Below are positions 42,208 through 49,367 of a stretch of DNA of 64,000 bases, one piece after another. Origin of the DNA: Crossiella cryophila (GTDB taxonomy: Bacteria > Actinomycetota > Actinomycetes > Mycobacteriales > Pseudonocardiaceae); the NCBI RefSeq assembly GCF_014204915.1, contig NZ_JACHMH010000001.1, positions 62,001-126,000 on the forward strand, given 5' to 3'. Each line of letters begins with the position of its first letter. Position 1 is the stretch's first letter. The notes beneath the pieces are model-generated. The model searched no databases. It saw only the letters and a list, made by a program, of their open reading frames with translations, and had not been told where the DNA came from. A program made the position numbers and the translations under genes.

Positions 42208-43929
42208 TCAGAGGTGGTAGCGGCGCTGGGCGTGGGCCTGCAGTGGCCGCCAGCAAAGCCGGTTGAGGGCGACGACGTAGCCGCTCATGACCACCACGCC
42301 GATCAGGATGTGCGGCTGGTTCCCGCCTTCGGTGGCGGTCTTGATGTAGGCGCCCAGGCCGGTGGCGGTGAGCGTGTCCCCGCCGTAGGAGACGTACTCC
42401 GAGACGATCGAGGCGTTCCACGCCCCACCCGCCGCGGTCAGCGCGCCGGTCACCCAGGCCGGGAACACCGCGGGCAGGATCAGTCGCCGCCAGCGCAGCC
42501 AGCCACGCAACCGCAGGTCCGCGGCTGCCTCACGCAGGTCGGCCGGGATCGCGCTGGCCCCGGCGATCACGTTGAACAGCACGTACCACTGCGCGCCAAG
42601 GCTCATCAGCAGGATGCCGCCCCAGTCCAGGGTGACGCCGGTGCCAATCAGCAACGCGGTGACGAACGGGAACAGGAAGTTGGTCGGGAAGCTGGCCAGC
42701 ACCTGCACCACCGGCTGGGCCAGCCGGGACACCTTCGGGTGCAGCCCGATCCACACCCCGATCGGCACCCACACCAGCGAGGACACCGCCACGATCAGCA
42801 GCACCCGGCCGAAGGTGACCAGCCCCAGCCAGGCAGCCTCACCGACATCGGCCCAGCTCGCGGTGCCGGCGAGGTAGCCGACCGCGGACACCGTGCCCCA
42901 GCCCAGCAACGCCAGCACCGCCACCAGCAGCACCGCGTCGCCGAACCGGCGGCGACCCGGCGCGACCGACCAGTCCGCCCTCGGCCGACCGAACACCCTG
43001 GCCACCCGGTCCAGGCCCGCGCCGAGTGGACGCAGCAACGCGGCCAGGCGGCGGGGCAGGCTGGAGCGGCGCAGCAGGTCCAGCACCAGGCTGCGCGGGG
43101 CGGTCGCCGCCTCGGCCTCCTCGATCCGGAACCGCTCGGCCCAGGCCGTCAGCGGCCGCCAGAACAGCAGGTTCACCGCCAGCACCAGCAACACCATCGC
43201 GCCGATGGCCAGCAGCAGCCTGCCGTCCTCCGCACGTTCGGTGGCCGCGGCCACGTAGGAGCCGATGCCGGGCAGCGCGTAGGTCTGGTTGAGCACGCTG
43301 ATCGCCTCGGCGGCCACCACGAAGAACCAGCCGCCGCCGAAACTCATCATTCCGTTCCACAACAGCGGAATCACCGTGCTCGGCGCGTCCAGCTTCCAGA
43401 ACCGTTGCCAGCGGGTCAGTCGCAGCATTGTCGCGGCCTCACCGAGTTCCCGTGGCTGGGCGCGCAATGCCTGATACCAGGCGAAGGTCATGTTCCACGC
43501 CTGCGAGGTGAAGATGGCGAAAATCGACGCGCATTCCACCCCCAGCGTGGAGCCGGGGAAAAGCCCGATGAAACCGGTGATGGTGATGGACAGGAAGCCC
43601 AGGATCGGCACCGATTGGAGAATGTCCAGCGCGGGCAGGATGACCCGCTCGGCCCGCCGGAACCGCGCGGCCAGCGTGCCCACCACCATGGTGAAGACCA
43701 GCGAGAGCGCGAACGCGGCGAACATCCGCAGCAGCGTGCGGCCCGCGTAGTAGGGCAGCACCGCGGGATCAGTGCTGATCCGGGCCAGTGAGTGGTCCTC
43801 GGGCAGCGGGTCGAGGGTGCCAGCGCCGAGACGGATGGCGAGGTAGAGCAGCAGGCCGACGCCGAGTGCGACGGCGGCGTCAACCAGGACGGTACGACGG
43901 CGTGCGGGCACGCCAAGGACTGCGAACAT
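42208..43929 (-). CDS. Fused double ABC permease, NitT/TauT type
   Basis: A 573-residue protein carrying two BPD_transp_1 domains in one chain, about 12 membrane helices in all. The EAA-type loops are at PRELGEAATMLRLTRWQRFWKLDAP (about 157-181, split by position) and IPADLREAAADLRLRGWLRWRRL in the second half. Normally two copies of a single permease pair; here both halves are fused, with a soluble linker of about 60 residues. It is the first long gene of the permease-ATPase-MgtC operon and is preceded by a short leader ORF. The ATG at 43929 has no strong ribosome site. Confidence 0.9.
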   Translation of the reverse strand: MFAVLGVPARRRTVLVDAAVALGVGLLLYLAIRLGAGTLDPLPEDHSLARISTDPAVLPYYAGRTLLRMFAAFALSLVFTMVVGTLAARFRRAERVILPALDILQSVPILGFLSITITGFIGLFPGSTLGVECASIFAIFTSQAWNMTFAWYQALRAQPRELGEAATMLRLTRWQRFWKLDAPSTVIPLLWNGMMSFGGGWFFVVAAEAISVLNQTYALPGIGSYVAAATERAEDGRLLLAIGAMVLLVLAVNLLFWRPLTAWAERFRIEEAEAATAPRSLVLDLLRRSSLPRRLAALLRPLGAGLDRVARVFGRPRADWSVAPGRRRFGDAVLLVAVLALLGWGTVSAVGYLAGTASWADVGEAAWLGLVTFGRVLLIVAVSSLVWVPIGVWIGLHPKVSRLAQPVVQVLASFPTNFLFPFVTALLIGTGVTLDWGGILLMSLGAQWYVLFNVIAGASAIPADLREAAADLRLRGWLRWRRLILPAVFPAWVTGALTAAGGAWNASIVSEYVSYGGDTLTATGLGAYIKTATEGGNQPHILIGVVVMSGYVVALNRLCWRPLQAHAQRRYHL

Positions 43930-44025
43930 GACAAAGTTCCGAACTGTGCGAAAGCCGGAAAAGGGCAGCAGAAGTCACCGGCTACGCCAGCTCAGGGCGC
44001 ACCGGGAAATAAGGAAAGAAAGAAG

Positions 44026-44061
44026 TCAGAAGCGACTACTAGGAGGATCACCGAGAGTCAT
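44026..44061 (-). CDS. Candidate leader peptide of the ABC transporter operon, 11 aa
   Basis: ATG ACT CTC ... TGA encodes MTLGDPPSSRF. It is preceded 9 bases upstream by AGGAGGTGATC, which is fully complementary to the 3' end of 16S rRNA as known for bacteria. The frame ends 96 bases before the permease ATG. A Shine-Dalgarno this strong outside a longer gene is suggestive. The ORF codons GATCCTCCTAG pair with the ribosome site itself, so translation is likely to be self-limited. Confidence 0.55.
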   Translation of the reverse strand: MTLGDPPSSRF

Positions 44062-44078
44062 GGGCGATCACCTCCTAG
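44038..44078 (-). promoter_or_regulatory. Hairpin sequestering the leader ribosome site
   Basis: On the minus strand CTAGGAGG (44071-44078) pairs with CCTCCTAG (44039-44046), with ATC/GAT pairing extending the stem. The ribosome site of the 11-aa ORF and its start codon lie in the stem and loop. This is a plausible translational or attenuation switch for the downstream transporter genes. Confidence 0.5.
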
Positions 44079-44124
44079 CGCGCGAAATCGAGCAAACCTT
44101 CAGCAGGCTAGCAGCGATTCCGCA

Positions 44125-45210
44125 TCAGCTCCAGCGTTGCTCGTCCCATGTGAACGGGATCCCATGTCCGGACCCGCTGCCGAGGTGGAGCGAAATTCCG
44201 GCAGGCCACAACCGCAGCAACAGGTCGAACCGGAACAATCCGCCCACCCGTTCCCGGGGTTCATAGACCAGCAGCGCGAGCGGACTCTCCGGCGTGGCCT
44301 GCGCGGCCGCCTCGGCCAGCACGGTCCGGCCCTGCGCACGCTGCGCGGGCGAGACGTACTGCCACACCACCGAATGCCAGACCACGGTGAGCACGCCCGG
44401 CCGCGGCTGGGCCAGGTGCCGCCGCAGCCAGTCCGGTCCGGCGGCGCGTTCCACCTTCACCGGATCGTCCACGGCCAGCCGCATCGCGCGCTGCAACCGG
44501 CGCCAGCGATCGAGCTGGTCCGGCCAGACGAAGGAGGAGAGCTGCCGCTGGCCATCCAAAGTGGACACATCCACCGGCTTGAGGTCACAACCGGCGCGCT
44601 CGACGAGTTCCAGCGGTGCGTCCAGGTCGGTGGGCGGCAGGCCGGTCCACTCCGGGTCGAGCTGCAACCGGCTGCGCTTGTCCCCGAGCACCCGGCCGTC
44701 GGAGAGCCGGTAGCCGACCCGGTGCGGGCGCAGGTTGAGCCCGCCGCTCGCGCCGATCTCCAGCAACCGCACCGGATACGGCTCGGTGCGCCCGGCGGCC
44801 TGGGCCGCCCGGCCCGCGGCCACCAGCAGCCCGCCGTAGAGCGGGGCGGTGCGGCCGGGCTCATTGGTCTGCACGACCGTGGAGCGCACCAGGCCGCGCA
44901 GTTCGTCGGCGTACTCGGCCAGCACCGGTTCGACGTCCGCCCAGAGATTGCCCAGATCGGTGGCACCACCGACGCTGGGGTAATGCTTTGCCAGGCCGGG
45001 GGCCTTGCCCTCCAGCACCAGCCGATGCAGTGAGCCTGCGAATCGCAGACCGGGCACAGTTCCGCGCCGGTCCCGCTCGGATCCGGCCATCACCGACGCC
45101 GTGACGCCACCGGCGGCCAGATCTTCGGCAGCGGCGGTCAGCAAGGCGTGGTTGAGCGGACTCCGCTGGCGGCAACCACGGGCGGCATCCTGGAAAAGCT
45201 CCACGAGCAC
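44125..45210 (-). CDS. DUF2332 family protein (paralogue 2)
   Basis: A 361-residue soluble protein of the same family as the gene at 23875, with the shared order of conserved segments: FxGSLHRLVLEGKAPGLAKHYPS, PLYGGLLVAAGRAA, LLEIGASGGLNLRPHRVGY (Rossmann-like Gly loop) and VVWHSVVWQYV. The last resembles a fold-level catalytic or acceptor strand. The GTG giving VLVELFQDA is taken as start since upstream codons lie in a terminator-like hairpin. Sequence divergence from paralogue 1 is large, so different substrates are likely. Function unknown. Confidence 0.85.
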   Translation of the reverse strand: MLVELFQDAARGCRQRSPLNHALLTAAAEDLAAGGVTASVMAGSERDRRGTVPGLRFAGSLHRLVLEGKAPGLAKHYPSVGGATDLGNLWADVEPVLAEYADELRGLVRSTVVQTNEPGRTAPLYGGLLVAAGRAAQAAGRTEPYPVRLLEIGASGGLNLRPHRVGYRLSDGRVLGDKRSRLQLDPEWTGLPPTDLDAPLELVERAGCDLKPVDVSTLDGQRQLSSFVWPDQLDRWRRLQRAMRLAVDDPVKVERAAGPDWLRRHLAQPRPGVLTVVWHSVVWQYVSPAQRAQGRTVLAEAAAQATPESPLALLVYEPRERVGGLFRFDLLLRLWPAGISLHLGSGSGHGIPFTWDEQRWS

Positions 45211-45225
45211 AGAGGCGAGGCTAGT

Positions 45226-45290
45226 CCCCCGGCGCGCTGATCGGCAGTCCCCCCAAGGGTTTTCACCCTGCTGCCCAGCGACGCCGGGGG
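45226..45290 (-). terminator. Terminator-like hairpin after the propeller gene
   Basis: CCCCCGGCG (45226-45234) pairs with CGCCGGGGG (45282-45290), enclosing a second small hairpin AGGGT-TTTC-ACCCT (45256-45269). It begins 13 bases after the stop of the propeller gene on the minus strand. Confidence 0.6.
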
Positions 45291-45302
45291 TGCCATTGAT
45301 CA

Positions 45303-46232
45303 CTACCGAATGTCGACCGCGACCGCGTTGTAGGGCGTGGTCGGCGTCGGCGGAGTGGTGAACCGGGCGTTCGGCAGGTACAGCCGGTGACCGAACTGGG
45401 CGACGGTGGCCGGCACGTCGAAGCGCGGGTCGGTGATCGAACGGGTCAGCTTGCCGCTGCCGCCGTCCGCGGCGAGCTTGAACTCGGTGACCACGTTGAG
45501 CCGGTTCTGCACCACGTAGAGCGTGCGGCCGTCACGCAGCAGGCCGTCGCCGTTGGTCAGCAGCGCGCCGCCCAGGTCCACCGTCCTGGCCACACCGGTG
45601 CGCGGGTCCACCCGGAACAGCTTGCCGGTGTTGGACTGCACCACCAGCAGCGCGTCCCCGGCGGGCGTGGTGACCAGGCCGTTGGCGTTGACCCCCTCGC
45701 CGACCTGGGCGAAGTCCCCGGTCAGCGGGATCTTGGTGAACTTGTCCGCTGCGGGCAGCGCACCGTCGCGACCCAGCGGCAGCCGGTACAGCGCCGGGTT
45801 GCGCGAGTCGGTGAAGTAGGCCGCGCCCGGGGTCAGCACCACGTCGTTGATGAAGCTCTTGCCGGCCTCGGCGAAGGCGTAACTGGCAAGGACCTTGCCG
45901 GTCCGGGTGTCCACCACCCGCGCGTCCCCGCCGGTGCCGCCGGAGACGAACAGCCGTCCGCGCCAGTCGGTCTTGAGGCCAAGCGAGGGCGTGCCGGGCC
46001 CCTTGCTGAACACCGTGCCCTTGCCGCTGGCCAGGTCGACCTTGTAGATCGAACCGTCCACTCTGGACCCGAAGTAGGCGCTGGCCCCGCCGATGGCCAC
46101 GCCCTCCGGCTGGAACCCGTTCGGTAGCGCGAACTCGGTCGGGAATGGCGCCGTCCCGGCCACCGCGACCGGCGCCCCGGCCAGCGCGGTCACCACCACC
46201 GCGGTCCCCGCCAACAGTCTCCGAACGCGCAT
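45303..46232 (-). CDS. Secreted SMP-30/NHL-type beta-propeller protein
   Basis: A 309-residue protein with a clear Sec signal peptide (MRVRRLLAGTAVVVTALAGA, cut probably after AVA near 25). The mature part is a six-bladed propeller with repeats such as FQPEGVAIGGASAYFGSRVDG (by position 42-62), VVDTRTGKVLASY, FINDVVLTPGAAYFTDS, GVNANGLVTTPAG and LFRVDPRTG. It resembles SMP-30/gluconolactonase-like or quinoprotein-like proteins, but metal ligands cannot be assigned safely. GAGAGGA precedes the ATG. Probably extracellular; ligand or substrate unknown. Confidence 0.85.
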   Translation of the reverse strand: MRVRRLLAGTAVVVTALAGAPVAVAGTAPFPTEFALPNGFQPEGVAIGGASAYFGSRVDGSIYKVDLASGKGTVFSKGPGTPSLGLKTDWRGRLFVSGGTGGDARVVDTRTGKVLASYAFAEAGKSFINDVVLTPGAAYFTDSRNPALYRLPLGRDGALPAADKFTKIPLTGDFAQVGEGVNANGLVTTPAGDALLVVQSNTGKLFRVDPRTGVARTVDLGGALLTNGDGLLRDGRTLYVVQNRLNVVTEFKLAADGGSGKLTRSITDPRFDVPATVAQFGHRLYLPNARFTTPPTPTTPYNAVAVDIR

Positions 46233-46323
46233 CGCTTGTTCCTCTCACCCAGGGCGAAACCTGACGCCTGGACCCTCTCGGACCGACCTGATGATCCGCT
46301 GAAGATGTTGCCGCGACGGCGAT

Positions 46324-46821
46324 TCAGGGGTTCATGGTGCGCGGCCCGTTGCGCGGAACGGCACCCCGCCGGATGGAATCCTCATGTGTCAGCCGGACCC
46401 ACAGCCGCACCCGGGGGCGGCTGAGCAGGACCAGCACCGCCACGCACACCGCGAGCATGGCGAAGGTGCCCAGCGCGGGCAGCAGCCCGACCGAGACGCC
46501 CCGCATCAGCGAGCGGACCAGGCCGATCGAGCAGATCAGGATCGGCAGCGCGGTGGCCAGTTGGGACTGCTGGAGGTTGGGGAAGTCCCGGTGTGCCAGG
46601 GAGAGCGCGCCGAGCAGGTTGAGCAGGCCCGGACCGGCCACGATGACCGCGATCGGGATCATCACGACCAGGCTGCCCTCGCCGCCGACACTCGCGGCCA
46701 GGATGACGCCGCCGAAGACCAGCATGCCGAGTGCGAGCAGGTAGTTGAGCCCGATCGCGATCGAGACCTCGCTCGGCCGGTTCGCCTGCCCCGGACGGAC
46801 CCCGTAACCCGGCTGCGTCAT
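46324..46821 (-). CDS. Membrane protein, 165 aa, four predicted helices
   Basis: Four membrane segments (about 20-45, 52-72, 90-108, 115-138) between a short polar N-terminus (MTQPGYGVRPGQANRPSE) and a basic C-terminal tail (RVRLWVRLTHEDSIRRGAVPRNG). The N-terminal Pro/Gly/Tyr-rich start is common in small actinobacterial membrane proteins. GGGGGAGA precedes the ATG, so the longer frame to 46977 is not used. No family recognised. It is divergent from the metallophosphoesterase gene. Confidence 0.8.
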   Translation of the reverse strand: MTQPGYGVRPGQANRPSEVSIAIGLNYLLALGMLVFGGVILAASVGGEGSLVVMIPIAVIVAGPGLLNLLGALSLAHRDFPNLQQSQLATALPILICSIGLVRSLMRGVSVGLLPALGTFAMLAVCVAVLVLLSRPRVRLWVRLTHEDSIRRGAVPRNGPRTMNP

Positions 46822-46891
46822 CGTCTCCCCCTGGCTGGACTGCCCCGGCAAGCTACCGCACCCGGCGGCCGAACGGCCTACCCTCGGGCCC

Positions 46892-47569
46892 ATGACGCGG
46901 GTGCTGGTGGTCTCCGACGAGGTGGTGGCGCAGCTCTGGACCGAGCAAGTCCGCCAGCACCGGGTCGACCTGATCATCGGAGCCGGCGACCTGCCGTTCG
47001 ACTACCTGGAATACCTGGTCAGCGCGCTGGACCGGCCGTGCGTGTTCGTGCCGGGCAACCACGATCCCGACCTGTCCGGCTACAGCAACGTGCGCGGTCT
47101 GTGGACCAGGGACGGCATGCCCGCGCGCTGGCCGGGCCCGGCAGGGGCGGCCAACATCGACGGCACCGTGGTGGACGTGGCCGGGTTGCGCATCGCCGGA
47201 CTGGGCGGCTCGATCCGGTACAACACCGGGCCCAACCAGTGGACCGAACGCCAGCAGTCCCGGCGGGCCCGGCGGCTGGTCCGGCAGGCGAACTGGCGCA
47301 GGCTGCGCGACGGCAAACCGGTGGACCTGCTGCTCACCCACTCCCCGCCGCTGGACTGCGGGGACCGGGACGACCCGCCGCATCGCGGTTTCGCCTGCCT
47401 GCACGACACCGTGCACCGGCTGCGCCCGCGGCTGCTGCTGCACGGCCACATTCACCCGCACGGTGAGACGACACCCGATCGTCGGCTCGGCGACACCCTG
47501 GTGCGCAACGTTGTGGGCTATCACCTGCTGGACATCGGATCGACCGAGGAGGTTCGGCGTGCGCGGTGA
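46892..47569 (+). CDS. Metallophosphoesterase, 225 aa
   Basis: Calcineurin-like phosphoesterase fold: IIGAGDLPFDY (second metal motif), VPGNHDPDL, LLLTHSPPLD and LLLHGHIHPHGE. The usual first motif DxH appears as VSDEVV, lacking the His, so one metal ligand may differ. The substrate could be a nucleotide, nucleic acid end or phosphoprotein. Its last 11 bases overlap the start of the ParB-like gene, whose ribosome site lies inside this gene, which suggests tight co-expression. Confidence 0.88.
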   Translation: MTRVLVVSDEVVAQLWTEQVRQHRVDLIIGAGDLPFDYLEYLVSALDRPCVFVPGNHDPDLSGYSNVRGLWTRDGMPARWPGPAGAANIDGTVVDVAGLRIAGLGGSIRYNTGPNQWTERQQSRRARRLVRQANWRRLRDGKPVDLLLTHSPPLDCGDRDDPPHRGFACLHDTVHRLRPRLLLHGHIHPHGETTPDRRLGDTLVRNVVGYHLLDIGSTEEVRRAR

Positions 47570-48404
47570 CACCGGTTTCCCGCGGGCCGACGCGGAGCAC
47601 GACTTCCTGCGCGCCCGGCGGCGGCAGGTGCTGTCCCGGCTGGCCGCCTGGCTGCGCAGGGAGCCCGACGACGTGAACATCATGCTGCCCTTCGACGAGG
47701 TGGTGGCCGCGCTGGGCAGGCAGAGCGAGCGGCGGCTCGGGCTGCAGGTGATCCGGCTGGACTCGATCGTCGGCAGTGTGGACCGGACCAGGGATTTCGA
47801 CCGCCGGTTCCGGCCGACCTCGGTCAGGGTGCGGGAACGCTGGCAGCGGCTGGCGCTGGCCCAGCGGCGCGGCGAGAGCGTGCCGCCGATCGAGGTCTAC
47901 CGGATCGGCGACCTGCACTTCGTCAACGACGGGCACCACCGGGTGTCGGTGGCGCACGCGCTTGGCCTGCGCACCATCGACGCCTACGTGACCGAGGTGC
48001 GCACCAAACTGGACCCCTACGGTGTGCGGCACCGCGGCGACCTGATCGTCAAGGACTACCGGCGGATCTTCCTGGAGCGGGTGCCGCTGGTCGGGCAGGC
48101 GCGGGCCGCGGTGGTGATGAGCGATCCGTGGGACTACGCTGAACTGGGCGAGTCGATCGAGGCCTGGGGCTTCCGGCTGATGCAGGACGAGGGCAGGTTC
48201 AGCGACCGGGCCGTCATCGCGCAACGCTGGTTCGCCGAGGAGTTCACCCCGGTGGTGGGCATGCTGCGGCAGGCCGACCTGGTCGGCGAGCGCACCGAGG
48301 CCGAGGCGTACCTGGTGGTCAGCGGCGAACGCTACCGGCTGATCCGCACGCACCGGTGGAGCGATGAGGTGGTCAACGCGCTGCGGGACCGGATGCGGTC
48401 TTAG
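47559..48404 (+). CDS. ParB/sulfiredoxin-like nuclease-fold protein
   Basis: A 281-residue protein. The central region GESVPPIEVYRIGDLHFVNDGHHRVSVAHALG (about 106-137, given by position) has the ParB/Srx-type [ND]GxHR motif as VNDGHHRVSVA. Flanking regions are helical and basic. The GTG start has AGGAGG 6 bases upstream within the preceding gene. The fold binds or hydrolyses nucleotides (CTP or ATP) in known relatives, but the rest does not match plasmid partition ParB. Together with the metallophosphoesterase it may process nucleic acid or nucleotides; no proof here. Confidence 0.8.
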   Translation: MRGDTGFPRADAEHDFLRARRRQVLSRLAAWLRREPDDVNIMLPFDEVVAALGRQSERRLGLQVIRLDSIVGSVDRTRDFDRRFRPTSVRVRERWQRLALAQRRGESVPPIEVYRIGDLHFVNDGHHRVSVAHALGLRTIDAYVTEVRTKLDPYGVRHRGDLIVKDYRRIFLERVPLVGQARAAVVMSDPWDYAELGESIEAWGFRLMQDEGRFSDRAVIAQRWFAEEFTPVVGMLRQADLVGERTEAEAYLVVSGERYRLIRTHRWSDEVVNALRDRMRS

Positions 48405-49144
48405 CCAGAAGAAGTCCTGATCGTGGCCCAGGCGACCCGGCGACCGTCGCCGGTGGGGGTGTAGCCCCAGGTGTGCGCGACCGCGGCCAGCTCCCGGCCG
48501 CGGTCGAAGCCGCCGCCGAGCTGGGGCAGGAACGGGTCGTCCACCCGCACCGCCACGGTGAGCAGCCCGTCGCACAGCTCCACCCGCAGCAGCAGGCCAT
48601 CGCCCCAGGAGGCGTCCCCGGCCAGCGCCTCGAAGATCAGCTGCTCGGCCACCGTGGTCGCCGGGCCCTCGATCTGTGGCACGCCCCAGTTCCGGCACAC
48701 CTCGCCGATCACCTCGGCGATCCACCGCGGGCTGACCCGGTGCACCGGCACGCGCAACCGCACCCGTTCGCGCGGTGGCGCGTCCAGCACCGAGGCCAGC
48801 GCCGCGTCCACGGTCGGGAACACCGGCACGAACTCCAGCACGGTGCTGCGCTCCATCACCGCCCGCAACTCCGGGCCTGGCTCGGCCAGCAGCAGCGGCA
48901 CGCCAGGCCAGCGGGCCACGGACAGCCGGACCACGGCGAAGACCGACAGCGGCGCGGGCGTGTGCGCGGTGAGCCTGGACAGGTCGACCACCAGCGCGTG
49001 CGGGGCCGGATCCACCGCGTGCAGCAGCACATCGCGCAGCTGCGGGTAGGAGCTGGAGTCCAGCAGACCGTCCACCCGCAGCACCGCGGCTGTGCCCCGG
49101 GGCTCGATCTTGGTCGCCAGGACGCTGTCCTCGACCGACATCAT
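48401..49144 (-). CDS. STAS domain fused to an anti-sigma-type ATPase domain
   Basis: A 247-residue fusion. Residues 1-115 form a STAS domain (VLRVDGLLDSSSYPQLRDVLL, ALVVDLSRLT with the D/S phosphosite region). Residues about 125-247 look like a GHKL/HATPase domain of the RsbW type (AEQLIFEALAGDA as N box, VRVDDPFLPQ, GRELAAVAHTWGYTPTGDGRRVAWATI as G-box-like end), with weakened ATP motifs. In most Firmicutes and actinobacteria these are separate proteins that antagonise each other. Its stop overlaps the ParB-like gene stop (TTAG). No sigma factor gene is nearby. Confidence 0.8.
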   Translation of the reverse strand: MMSVEDSVLATKIEPRGTAAVLRVDGLLDSSSYPQLRDVLLHAVDPAPHALVVDLSRLTAHTPAPLSVFAVVRLSVARWPGVPLLLAEPGPELRAVMERSTVLEFVPVFPTVDAALASVLDAPPRERVRLRVPVHRVSPRWIAEVIGEVCRNWGVPQIEGPATTVAEQLIFEALAGDASWGDGLLLRVELCDGLLTVAVRVDDPFLPQLGGGFDRGRELAAVAHTWGYTPTGDGRRVAWATIRTSSG

Positions 49145-49197
49145 CTCCAGCCTCGCTCTCGGGCGGCCCGCGAGGACTCTGATCAGGGATTAGTGGC

Positions 49198-49240
49198 GGT
49201 GGCGTCGATTCGAGGGGGGAGTTCAGACATCGACGCCACC
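49198..49240 (-). terminator. 12-bp hairpin downstream of the NB-ARC/LuxR gene
   Basis: GGTGGCGTCGAT (49198-49209) and ATCGACGCCACC (49229-49240) are perfectly complementary with a 19-base loop. It lies in the 223-base gap between the LuxR-type stop (49368) and the STAS-ATPase start. It could end the former or regulate the latter. Confidence 0.5.
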
Positions 49241-49367
49241 CGCCTCCGGCGCCGACACGCAGGGGTCAGCAAACGCGTCGCGCCGGTTCTGAGGGCTCCC
49301 GGGGGGGGTGGAACCCTCTGCCTGACATCGTCGGTCCCGCGCGCCGTCGAAAGGACGGGATAAATAC

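Noticed and set aside
47559-48404. Chromosome-partition ParB identity
   Set aside because: Only the local DGHHR motif matches; there is no HTH domain, no ParA neighbour and no parS-like sites, so only the fold is claimed.
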